DNA of 64,000 bases from Candidatus Poribacteria bacterium (GTDB lineage: Bacteria > Poribacteria > WGA-4E > PCPOR2b), in the NCBI GenBank assembly GCA_022822005.1, contig JAJECO010000084.1:62001-126000 (forward strand), given 5' to 3'. The position numbers and the translations under genes were made by a program. Each line of letters starts with the position of its first letter. The first letter of the stretch is position 1. Positions 45,101 through 53,705 of the stretch are shown one piece after another. The notes beneath the pieces were generated by a model. It searched no databases, was not told the origin of the DNA, and saw only the letters and a list, made by a program, of their open reading frames with translations.

Positions 45101-46444
45101 ATGCCAGACAAATCAGATTACCTCCGAACCAGTGGAACATTCACCCCTGACATTATTGAAGATATCCAAGTCAAAGCGGAATTAGGACGATACCGTATCC
45201 GCGGATTTGGGACGTTGCGCGAACGGCGATGGGCAACGTTCGATGACCTGACCTTCATCCCCTGTACCTTGACCCGCATCCCACTCGAAGGCTATCGGGA
45301 ACGCTGTTCACCCAAAACCCTCCTCGGCACCCGCTTCGCCGAAAAGCCAATTGAACTCGAAGTTCCCATCATGATCACCGGCATGAGTTGGGGCGCACTC
45401 TCCTACAACGCGAAAGTCGCACTCGCAAAGGGCGCGAATATTGTCGGATCCTCTAACACCACCGGCGACGGCGGGATGCTGATGGCAGAACGCGAACACA
45501 GCCGGACACTGATATACGAGGTACTACCATCCCGCTACGGTATCGACGTCCACCACTTACAGATGGCGGACGGCATCGAGTTGACGATTGGACAGGGCGC
45601 GAAGCCGGGAACGGGCGGATTGCTGCTCGGCTCAAAGGTGTTAGATACGGTTGCGGAACAACGCGACCTACCCCTCGGTGTCGATCAGCGTAGCCCGGCA
45701 CGGCACCCCGACTTCCTCGGTCCCGACGATATGATCATCAAAATCGAAGAATTACGGGAGGCGACCGACTGGCAGGTGCCAATCTTCGTGAAGATGGGTG
45801 CAACGCGGGTATTCGACGACGTGAAGTTGGCGGCAAAGGCGGGCGCCGATGTCATCGTCGTAGATGGCATGGAAGGTGGCACCGGCGCATCCGCCGAAAT
45901 TTGTCAGGAGCATACCGGGGTGCCCACGCTCGCCGCTGTATGTGAGGCACGCGCAGCACTCGAAGACCTCGGATTGTACGGCGAAGTGCAGCTTATTATT
46001 GCAGGCGGCATCCGACACGGTGTGGACGCAGCAAAGGCGATGGCACTCGGTGCGGACGCGGTATACATCGGCACGGCAGGGCTGATGGCACTCAACTGCA
46101 ACAAACCCATCCATGTCGAGGATTACCACGAACTCGGTACCGAGCCGTACCACTGCCACCACTGTCACACAGGCCGCTGTCCCGTCGGGATCACAACCCA
46201 AGACCCCGATCTGATGAAACGCCTCGACATCGACGAAGCAGCAGAGCGCGTCGCCAACCTGCTGCAAGCGATGACCTCAGAAATCCAGATCCTTGCGCGC
46301 GCGTGCGGCAAGGCGGACGTGCATGATCTCGACCCCGAAGACCTCCGGGCGTTGAACCTGGAGGCATCAATGATTTGCGGAATCCCGCTCGTCGGGACGA
46401 ACCGTGTGTTTGGCGGCGGACCAGGGTGGAAAGAACGGGAATAA
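45101..46444 (+). CDS. mgsC: FMN-binding glutamate-synthase-type catalytic subunit (MgsC/GlxD-type)
   Basis: 447 residues matching the central and FMN domains of the glutamate synthase large subunit. GMSWGALSYNAKVALAKGA, GEGG-like TTGDGGML, the phosphate-binding DGMEGGTGASAE and IIAGGIRHGVDAAKAMALGA form the FMN barrel. CHHCHTGRCPVG carries the cysteines of the [3Fe-4S] cluster. It would join ammonia (or, as MgsC, methylamine released from gamma-glutamylmethylamide) to a keto-acid carbon skeleton. The ATG at 45101 follows AGAGAAAC weakly; a frame open from 44906 overlaps mgsB without family similarity. No NADPH-binding small subunit is adjacent. Confidence 0.85.
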   Translation: MPDKSDYLRTSGTFTPDIIEDIQVKAELGRYRIRGFGTLRERRWATFDDLTFIPCTLTRIPLEGYRERCSPKTLLGTRFAEKPIELEVPIMITGMSWGALSYNAKVALAKGANIVGSSNTTGDGGMLMAEREHSRTLIYEVLPSRYGIDVHHLQMADGIELTIGQGAKPGTGGLLLGSKVLDTVAEQRDLPLGVDQRSPARHPDFLGPDDMIIKIEELREATDWQVPIFVKMGATRVFDDVKLAAKAGADVIVVDGMEGGTGASAEICQEHTGVPTLAAVCEARAALEDLGLYGEVQLIIAGGIRHGVDAAKAMALGADAVYIGTAGLMALNCNKPIHVEDYHELGTEPYHCHHCHTGRCPVGITTQDPDLMKRLDIDEAAERVANLLQAMTSEIQILARACGKADVHDLDPEDLRALNLEASMICGIPLVGTNRVFGGGPGWKERE

Positions 46445-46569
46445 TATTTATTTTAACTTTTAACGCAAACGCACAACGGTGCAAAGACGCGAAGCTAAAA
46501 TAATAATAAAAAAACTTTGCGTCCTTGCGTTGAAGTAAATCAAACGGCAATGAGAAAGGAGCCATGATA

Positions 46570-47904
46570 ATGACGTTAGACGAGGTGAAAACGTTAGTCG
46601 CCGAGAAGGGAATCGAGTTTTTCCTCTGTTCCTTTGTAGAAATGGCTGGAGCCCCAAAAGCGAAGGTGGTACCAACGACGCATATTGATGACATGGCAGA
46701 TGAGGGCGCTGGTTTCGCAGGGTTTGCCGCAGGTGAGATGGGACAGGGACCACATGACCCGGACATGGCAAGCCTCCCTGACTTTAACTCACTCACAATC
46801 GTGCCGTGGCGCGAAAATGTGGCGTGGTTGGCAGGAAATGTGCACGTAGAAGATGAGCCATGGCCCTATTGTCCACGTACCATCTTGCAGCGGGGATTGG
46901 AGAACGCGAAACAAAAAGGTTACCTCTTCAACGTCGGCGTTGAGGCAGAGTTTATGCTGTTGAAACAAGCTGAGGACGGCAGTTACGCGCCGTGGGACTC
47001 GCTCGATACACTCGGTAAGCCCTGCTATGACCTGCGGGCACTCCACCGCAACCTCGACACAATGACCACCCTGATTAAGTATCTACAGGGGTTAGGCTGG
47101 GGACCATACGCCAACGACCATGAGGACGCCAACTGCCAATTTGAACTCAACTGGCTCTATTCCGATGCACTGACCACCGCAGATCGGCATACCTTCTTCA
47201 AGTGGATGGTCAAGACCGTCGCCGAAGAGCAAGGACTAACAGCGACCTTCATGCCCAAGCCTTTTGCAAATTTAACCGGCAACGGCGCGCATCTTCACAT
47301 GAGCCTGTGGGATACGGAAAACCGGACCAATCACTTCCTCGACGAATCCGATGAAAACGGCCTGTCCCAACTCGCCTACTGGTTTATGGGTGGCATTCTT
47401 CACCACGCCAAAGCACTCGTTGCTGTCACCAATCCTCTTGTCAATAGCTACAAACGCTTAATTTCTGGCGCACCCCGCTCCGGCGCAACATGGGCACCCG
47501 TCTATATCACGTATGGTGGAAGCAACCGGACACAGATGATCCGTATCCCCGGTCCTGGACGGATTGAAAATCGTTCAGGCGACGGTGCGGCAAATCCGTA
47601 CCTCGCCATGGCAGCAACACTCGCCGCCGGACTTGACGGCATAGAAAACCAAATTGATCCCGGAGCGCGCAACGACGATAACCTCTACGAGATATCGTTG
47701 GACGAGCTGCAACGACGTGGTATTGACGTGCTACCAAGAACACTCAGCCAAGCGCTCGACTACCTGGAAGAGGACGAGGTTATCCAGAGCGCACTTGGAC
47801 CTGAATATGCGCCCTATTACATCGAAGTCAAGCGCGAAGAGTGGCGAAGTTACCACCAAAGCATCAGCCAGTGGGAAACCGAGAATTACCTTGGACTCTA
47901 CTAA
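46570..47904 (+). CDS. gmaS: Type III glutamine synthetase / gamma-glutamylmethylamide synthetase (GlnT/GmaS)
   Basis: 444 residues. ATP-dependent ligase joining glutamate with ammonia or methylamine. Blocks include GVEAEFMLL with the metal glutamate, DANCQFELNW, NGAHLHMSLW, GAPRSGATWAPV, GSNRTQMIRIPGPGRIENR and GAANPYLAM. These follow the subfamily found with GlxBCD/MgsABC rather than the ordinary GlnA. Following mgsABC by about 125 bases, it completes a possible methylamine to gamma-glutamylmethylamide to N-methylglutamate route; N-methylglutamate dehydrogenase genes are not in the window. ATG 46570 is preferred because AAAGGAG is eight bases upstream; ATG 46564 is only two away. The choice between GlnT and GmaS is not decidable by eye. 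Confidence 0.8.
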   Translation: MTLDEVKTLVAEKGIEFFLCSFVEMAGAPKAKVVPTTHIDDMADEGAGFAGFAAGEMGQGPHDPDMASLPDFNSLTIVPWRENVAWLAGNVHVEDEPWPYCPRTILQRGLENAKQKGYLFNVGVEAEFMLLKQAEDGSYAPWDSLDTLGKPCYDLRALHRNLDTMTTLIKYLQGLGWGPYANDHEDANCQFELNWLYSDALTTADRHTFFKWMVKTVAEEQGLTATFMPKPFANLTGNGAHLHMSLWDTENRTNHFLDESDENGLSQLAYWFMGGILHHAKALVAVTNPLVNSYKRLISGAPRSGATWAPVYITYGGSNRTQMIRIPGPGRIENRSGDGAANPYLAMAATLAAGLDGIENQIDPGARNDDNLYEISLDELQRRGIDVLPRTLSQALDYLEEDEVIQSALGPEYAPYYIEVKREEWRSYHQSISQWETENYLGLY

Positions 47905-48056
47905 CGGGTAACGGAGCGTTATTGCACCGCACACACTCAGGGGACATTCCAAACTAAAATTGATCGAGAATTTTCACATAAGAGCCTACTTGAAAAGTCA
48001 TTTTGGGTAAAATTATTTGCCCTGAAACTGAGTCTTTTCTTCAAAACTCGATTCCT

Positions 48057-48100
48057 TCCGTATTTCCCCCCTGACAAGGGGGACGAGGGGGGTTCAAAGG
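48057..48100. repeat. Dispersed G-rich repeat, minimal copy
   Basis: CCCCCCTGACAAGGGGGACG and AGGGGGGTTC reproduce the centre of the repeat described at 17153-17325. It lies between the convergent ends of gmaS and the activator gene; the other bases of this 230-base gap show nothing. Confidence 0.6.
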
Positions 48101-48134
48101 AAACACGCTCTCTTTTTTGATGCCTCTTGGGGGC

Positions 48135-50066
48135 TCAATCCGACATGGGGAGTTTATATAGCTTCACTTTCCGATAAAGGGTGGACCTGTCGATTTTCAA
48201 TGCTTCGGCAGCCTTGGTAACATTATTATTCATTACTTTGAGCGCGTGGGCAAGTGTTTGACGTTCAACCTCTTCAAACGGTAGAATTTCTGTTGAATCG
48301 GGAGAGAGGGAGATAGGTTGGGAAGAAATCATTGACAAAATCTGCGAGGGCAGGCTGCTCGGTTGTAACAACTCTGTGGTCTCAAGTAAAACAGCGCGTT
48401 CAATGATGTTTTCCAGCTCACGTACATTACCGGGAAAGTCGTACTGCATCAATAATCGTAAGGTATCAGCGGAAATGGCGTTAATGGATTTCGTGGTATT
48501 TTCGACATATTTTTTTAGAAAATGATTTGCTAAGAGTGGGATATCCTCGCGACGGTCTCTAAGCGGAGGCACCACGATTGGGAAAGCGGCGATCCGATAG
48601 AACAGATCTGTCCGGAAAGTCCCCGCTTCCACCGCAGCTTCTAAGTTCTGATTTGTCGCTGTCAGCACTCGGATGTCAATTGGGATATTGGTTGTACCCC
48701 CGACGCGCTGGACCCGACGCTCTTGAAGGACACGCAGCAATTTCGCTTGTAGAGCCAATTCCATATCACCAATTTCATCAAGAAAGATAGTCCCTTGATT
48801 CGCATGTTCAAATTTGCCGATTCGTTTCGCAGTGGCACCGGTGAAAGCCCCCCGTTCATGTCCGAACAACTCGCTCTCAATGAGTGTCTCAGGAATGGCA
48901 GCGCAATTGACGGTAACAAATGGACCCGCTTTTCGAGAGCTATTAAAGTGGATCGCCCTTGCGACCAATTCTTTACCGGTCCCGCTCTCTCCTGAAATCA
49001 GCACGGTGATATCACTTTCAGCTGCCCGTTGCATCAACGCAAATGTCTGCTGCATGATCTGGCTTTTGCCGACAATTTCACCGAAGGAGTGGTTCGTTTC
49101 AAGCTCGGTGCGTAAGCGGAGTACCTCCGCTTTCATCTGCTGGATCTCAACCTCTTTGGACATATCCCGGTAACTGACAACGTTACCGGCAAAGTCGCCT
49201 TGACTGTTCGACACCGGGGTAATCAAGCGATAAAACAACCTCGGTTCAGACTGACTCGCGTCGCCAATCTCTTCCACCATGTCTTCAAGATTCTCAGCGT
49301 GTGCCCCGCCCCCCGGTTGCGAGAGTTCTGTCTCTTGGAAACGTTCTCTCATATGTTCTCTGATGTCGTCCGGCGGCATCTGCCGCAGCTGCTCTTCCGT
49401 TAAGTCAAACAACTGCTGATAGTATTGATTTGCAAACAGTAGGTGTCCGTCGTCATCAAACATGCCGATCGCATCTGCAGCAGAATCAAGCACAGTCTCA
49501 AGCCTTTGATGACTGATTTCGAGGTTTTGATGATTCGTTACGATTTGCTGCTGTTTTTTGGCTAATTCCTGTTCGATATTCCACTTTTCGACAAGGGCGA
49601 GCGTAATTTGCTGGACCTCCTCCGGCGCAAAAGGCTTGCGGATATAGAGCAATTTATGAAGCAGTTCCATATCACGGACAATTTCAGGCAGCGGTTTATC
49701 CGTGTAAGCAGTCATAATGATCAGTTCAATGTCCTTCTCGATCTGTCTGATCCGACGGATTGCTTCAACGCCATCAATCCCCGGTGGCATCCTAACATCA
49801 ATGTATGCCACCGCAATGGGACGGTCCGATTCCTTTGCCGTGCGTATAATATCGTACGCTTCCTCGCCGCTTGTCGCATGTAAAAGTTCAAAGGGAGGCA
49901 GAAAGGCGTTTCTATTCTGCGAATTCTCGTCAAGAAGGGATGCTGCCAACTGATCTGTTAATGTCTGTGTACCGTTGGGATTCAACATATCTTCAAAGTC
50001 GCTATGGATCCCGTCTTCATCATCAACAATCAAAACACGATAATTCCAATTTTCTTTTAGTTCCAT
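48135..50066 (-). CDS. Sigma-54-dependent response regulator (REC-PAS-AAA+-Fis HTH)
   Basis: NtrC-type transcription activator, 643 residues. An atypical receiver occupies about 1-165: VDDEDG acid pair at 14-19, phospho-acceptor Asp90 in [10 protein letters not shown], with an unusual 30-residue insert after the first helix. A PAS domain follows (about 195-320). The AAA+ domain has Walker A GESGTGKE (359-366) and the sigma-54 contact loop GAFTGA (406-411). The C-terminal Fis-type helix-turn-helix is [19 protein letters not shown]. It should open sigma-54 promoters on phosphorylation. It is the last gene of a same-strand series after two sensor kinases, and it faces the gmaS cluster. The only good -24/-12 site I found in the window is at 59372. 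Confidence 0.92.
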   Translation of the reverse strand: MELKENWNYRVLIVDDEDGIHSDFEDMLNPNGTQTLTDQLAASLLDENSQNRNAFLPPFELLHATSGEEAYDIIRTAKESDRPIAVAYIDVRMPPGIDGVEAIRRIRQIEKDIELIIMTAYTDKPLPEIVRDMELLHKLLYIRKPFAPEEVQQITLALVEKWNIEQELAKKQQQIVTNHQNLEISHQRLETVLDSAADAIGMFDDDGHLLFANQYYQQLFDLTEEQLRQMPPDDIREHMRERFQETELSQPGGGAHAENLEDMVEEIGDASQSEPRLFYRLITPVSNSQGDFAGNVVSYRDMSKEVEIQQMKAEVLRLRTELETNHSFGEIVGKSQIMQQTFALMQRAAESDITVLISGESGTGKELVARAIHFNSSRKAGPFVTVNCAAIPETLIESELFGHERGAFTGATAKRIGKFEHANQGTIFLDEIGDMELALQAKLLRVLQERRVQRVGGTTNIPIDIRVLTATNQNLEAAVEAGTFRTDLFYRIAAFPIVVPPLRDRREDIPLLANHFLKKYVENTTKSINAISADTLRLLMQYDFPGNVRELENIIERAVLLETTELLQPSSLPSQILSMISSQPISLSPDSTEILPFEEVERQTLAHALKVMNNNVTKAAEALKIDRSTLYRKVKLYKLPMSD

Positions 50067-50087
50067 TCGATAATCCCAGTTGCTATA

Positions 50088-50245
50088 TTATACGCAAGTT
50101 GCTAGTTGTCCAGTCTGTTCGGCTTGGATAGCCATATCCAAGCCATCTTTGTAAATATGCAGTGGATTTGTCAATCCACTGCGAGTTGCTTTGAATCCCG
50201 CCTGTCCCGATTCATCGGGGATTTATCGGGGCGGTGATGGAGTGA
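50088..50245. mobile_element. Two-hairpin element, degenerate copy
   Basis: Starts TTATACGCAAGTTGCTAGTT, then TTGGATAGCCATATCCAA and CAGTGGATTTGTCAATCCAC, the same core as at 26570-26758. The right end is replaced by a TCCCGATTCATCGGGG hairpin module. It lies between the sigma-54 activator and the upstream kinase, beside AACGTGAAACGTGAAACGTG triplets at about 50285-50305. Confidence 0.75.
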
Positions 50246-50363
50246 ATTTAGCGTAATTCTGATAAAGCATAACGCATTGTTAGAACGTGAAACGTGAAAC
50301 GTGAGTTAGTTCATTGGTTCATTGGGTAATTAATGAACTAATGCATCCAATGAGAGGACCGTC

Positions 50364-53300
50364 CTACGGCAGAATTGAGGAACACCGCATCATAATTCGC
50401 ATCGTTGTGCCTTTGCCGATACCCTCGCTCAAGGCGTGAATTTTTCCGCCAGAGCCAATCACAAAGTTGGCACTCGAATGCAGACCGAGCCCCGTACCCG
50501 AATCCTTCGTCGTGTAACCGGCATTGAAAATTAACTTTGAGTCCTTCTGTGCGACACCAATGCCGTTATCGGTAACATCAAGATAGAGAAAATCCTCACG
50601 GATATAGGCTTTAATCTCAATGCGTGGCGCTTCATTGAGACCACCCGATTGAATCAGTTCATCAATGGCTTCAATCGAATTTTTCAACAGATTCACCAGC
50701 ATTTGCTGGAATTGACTCTCCTGAATCTGAATCTCTTGGGGCGCGCCTTCGCAGTCAACATTGACCTCGATGCTTCTTTTGCCGATCGAATCGTGCTGTA
50801 ATTTCACCGCGCTCAAGATTGTCTGATGCAGGTCGATAGTTTTCCGCGTCATACTGGGCTGATTAGAGGATTTTTGCGTCCGGATAATATCAATGATATG
50901 CGTGACCCTCCCACTAACACGCTCAAGTGTCTTAACCATCTTTTCATTCTGATTGGTAAAGTCTGCGGCGAGCGCGATCATAAAGGGGAGTACCTGCTGC
51001 CCTTTCGGGTCATTTTTGATGAAATCAACCCAATCCTCCTGATGGGCTTTAACCATATCGGCAAGTGCGGAGAAGCGGTTTATGAGTTGATTCCCCACTA
51101 TGTTCTCTTGGAGGACGTTAATGCCTACCGTGACGCTGTTGATGGCGTTGCCGATATTGTGGAGGATGGTCTCGACAATTTCCAACCGTCCTTGCGCGAA
51201 TGCTTGCATCAACGCTTCTTCGGCGATCACTTGATGTGTCACATCGCGGAAAACGATTACCCCCCCTTTGTCAGTGCCCGTTTTGTCCCGTAGCGGCCTC
51301 CCACTGACGCTAATAAAAACACCGTCTGGCACTTTCGGGTTGCGCACAAACATCTCTACCTCGTCTGAGATCTGGCCCTGGAGGGCCCGTGCCAGTGGCA
51401 GTTCCTCTGGTGGAAAGGGGGTCACTCTATCGGAAAAAAAGAGACCATAGCTATCACTCCATTCATCAGGACCTGTATCTGTTGGACCGATTCCGACAAT
51501 TTTTTCGGCACTTGGATTAAAAATTGTGAAGGCACCATCTGCATCGGCGACGATCACCCCATCACTGATACTATTAAAAATAGATTCCATCAGGTTGCCC
51601 TGCTCTTCGAGTTGGTTAACTATGTTTTTTAACTCGATCTCCGCCTGTCTGAGTTCCGTGACATCGCGTGAAACAGAAACGCCCCCGGTCACAACACCTT
51701 GTGCATCGCGTAGGGGTCTTGCGCTGACGCTCAAATGCAGCCCCTCCTGCATTTTCGGGGTGGACATAAACATACTGATGTTGTCTGACTCCTCACCACG
51801 GAGGGTGCGTATAAGTGGAAGTTCATCTGCGGAAAAGGGGGTTTTTTCATCGGGGTGAAAGAAGCCGAATCGTTCAGGTGCGTCCTTAATGTCCATGGGC
51901 TCCAGATGCTGACCGGTCATCTGTTCCGCAGTTTGATTATACATGACGTATCGCCCCTTATCATCGGCAACGACAACCCCATCGCTCATATTATTAAAAA
52001 CGACTTCCAAGAGTTGCGTCTGATTTTCGAGCTCAGCGACTGTTTGCTCCAACTGGATCTGTGTCTGTTTGAGCTCCGTGATATTGTGGGCAACAACCAC
52101 CCCGCCTCTCGAAACGCCATTTTTGTCAAGGAGCGGCCTTCCATTGATACTGACATAAACCTCCTGTGATAGTTGCGGGTTCCTTATGTGCATTTCGATG
52201 TTGTCTGTCGGCTCACCCTTGACGGCGCGGGCGAGTGGAAGTTGATCTGGAGTAAACAGTGATCCGGTCGTGGAGTCAAAAAGACCGTATTGTTCAGATG
52301 ATTGAGGAAGATCTAGCGCATCAAACTGTTGATCGCCAATCATCTGTTCCGCAGCCGGATTCGCCATTATGTATTCCCCATTTTCATTCGCAACGAGCAC
52401 TCCATCGCTCATATTATTAAAAACGGTTTCCAAGAGTTGCGTCTGATTTTCGAGTTGGATCTGTGTCTGTTTGATCTCCGTGATGTCGCGGGTAACAACT
52501 ACCCCTCCTCTCGAAACGCCATTTTCATCGAGTAGCGGTCTCCCATTGACACTAGCATAAACCTCCTGTGACAGGTGCTCGTTGTTTATACACACTTCGA
52601 CGTTGTTTGGCGACTCACCTTTGATGGCACGGGCGAGTGGGAGTTGATCTGGGGGAAACAGTGCTCCGGTCGTGGGGTGAAAAATACCATATTGTTCAGA
52701 TGCGCGAGGAAGGTCTAGCTCATCAAACTGTTGGCCACCAATCATCTGTTGAAGGGCCGGATTCGCCATTATGTATTGCCCGTTTTCATCCGCCACGAGC
52801 ACCCCATCGCTCATATTACTGAAAATAATATCCATCAGTTGCGTCTGATCTTGAAGTTCACGAATGGTTTGATTTAACCGTTCCTCGATTTCTTTATAGT
52901 CAGTGATATCTCGGCAGGTTATAACCATGCCAACAACCTTTCCTCTTTGATTGATAGAGGGCATGGCGTTATAGTTCACTTGGATTTTTTGATCCGATCT
53001 GGTAGTGAGGATAGCCTCATAATCCCCCTTGCCATCGGTAGACAAATCCGGGGCGATAGGGGTATCTGGGTGGAGTATACCCCTCAAAACCGCTGTTATA
53101 GGACAATCGCCCTCAGTATCAACGCGGAAAATTTGCTGTATGTTTGCCCCAGAAGCCGCTTCAAATTGACAACCTATCATACGTTCGGCGGCCGGATTCA
53201 TAAATGTTACCAATCCCTTTCGATCCGTGGCAATTACAGCATCACTCACATTATTGAAAATGGTCGTGAGCTGCTGTTCTTCTCTGAATCGCTGATCTTC

Positions 53301-53672
53301 CTGATACCAGTAAAGATGAGTTTCGATGCTCAGGTGTAATTGGTTCGTTCCATACGGTTTGAAAACATGGCCAAATGCCCGAGTTGTCCTTACCTTCTCC
53401 AATAAATTTTCGTTTACATAATTCGTCAGATATATCACTGGAATATCGAAACGGTTATATATCTCTTGGGCAATGTCGACGCCATCCATTTCCCCTTCAA
53501 CGTCCATATCAATTAGGACTAAATCGGGGCGCATTTCTGTCACTTTCGCAATTGCTTGCGCCTTGGCGGAGACTATAGCGCAAATGGTGTATCCTAGCGT
53601 TGTTAATCGTTCTTCAATGTCTTCGGCAACAGCGGTGTTGCTTTCAACGATTATAATTTTTGCGTTTGCCAT
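50364..53672 (-). CDS. Receiver-PAS5-histidine kinase (copy 1)
   Basis: 1102-residue hybrid sensor without membrane segments, so cytosolic. An N-terminal receiver has phospho-acceptor Asp55 (LIDMDVEGEMDG). Five PAS domains follow, each with an SDGV-(V/L)-VAD...MANPA-type core and a linker ending RDITELKQ; the first reads SDAVIATDRKG. The kinase has a His838-containing dimerisation helix (ETILHNIGNAINSV) and an ATPase domain with LLKNSIEAID, DNGIGV and GTGLGLHSSANFV. The frame opens with a TTG one codon earlier, but the ATG at 53672 follows AAGGAG by six bases. It is 30 bases downstream of copy 2 and upstream of the sigma-54 activator, its likely partner. Confidence 0.9.
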   Translation of the reverse strand: MANAKIIIVESNTAVAEDIEERLTTLGYTICAIVSAKAQAIAKVTEMRPDLVLIDMDVEGEMDGVDIAQEIYNRFDIPVIYLTNYVNENLLEKVRTTRAFGHVFKPYGTNQLHLSIETHLYWYQEDQRFREEQQLTTIFNNVSDAVIATDRKGLVTFMNPAAERMIGCQFEAASGANIQQIFRVDTEGDCPITAVLRGILHPDTPIAPDLSTDGKGDYEAILTTRSDQKIQVNYNAMPSINQRGKVVGMVITCRDITDYKEIEERLNQTIRELQDQTQLMDIIFSNMSDGVLVADENGQYIMANPALQQMIGGQQFDELDLPRASEQYGIFHPTTGALFPPDQLPLARAIKGESPNNVEVCINNEHLSQEVYASVNGRPLLDENGVSRGGVVVTRDITEIKQTQIQLENQTQLLETVFNNMSDGVLVANENGEYIMANPAAEQMIGDQQFDALDLPQSSEQYGLFDSTTGSLFTPDQLPLARAVKGEPTDNIEMHIRNPQLSQEVYVSINGRPLLDKNGVSRGGVVVAHNITELKQTQIQLEQTVAELENQTQLLEVVFNNMSDGVVVADDKGRYVMYNQTAEQMTGQHLEPMDIKDAPERFGFFHPDEKTPFSADELPLIRTLRGEESDNISMFMSTPKMQEGLHLSVSARPLRDAQGVVTGGVSVSRDVTELRQAEIELKNIVNQLEEQGNLMESIFNSISDGVIVADADGAFTIFNPSAEKIVGIGPTDTGPDEWSDSYGLFFSDRVTPFPPEELPLARALQGQISDEVEMFVRNPKVPDGVFISVSGRPLRDKTGTDKGGVIVFRDVTHQVIAEEALMQAFAQGRLEIVETILHNIGNAINSVTVGINVLQENIVGNQLINRFSALADMVKAHQEDWVDFIKNDPKGQQVLPFMIALAADFTNQNEKMVKTLERVSGRVTHIIDIIRTQKSSNQPSMTRKTIDLHQTILSAVKLQHDSIGKRSIEVNVDCEGAPQEIQIQESQFQQMLVNLLKNSIEAIDELIQSGGLNEAPRIEIKAYIREDFLYLDVTDNGIGVAQKDSKLIFNAGYTTKDSGTGLGLHSSANFVIGSGGKIHALSEGIGKGTTMRIMMRCSSILP

Positions 53673-53705
53673 CAAAATCTCCTTGGCTCATGTTAAGATG
53701 TGGAC

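Noticed and set aside
46445-46569. Riboswitch or attenuator before the glutamine synthetase gene
   Set aside because: The CGCAAAGACGC/GCGTCCTTGCG words are imperfect inverted copies of a common A/T-flanked repeat; no conserved riboswitch core or terminator is visible.
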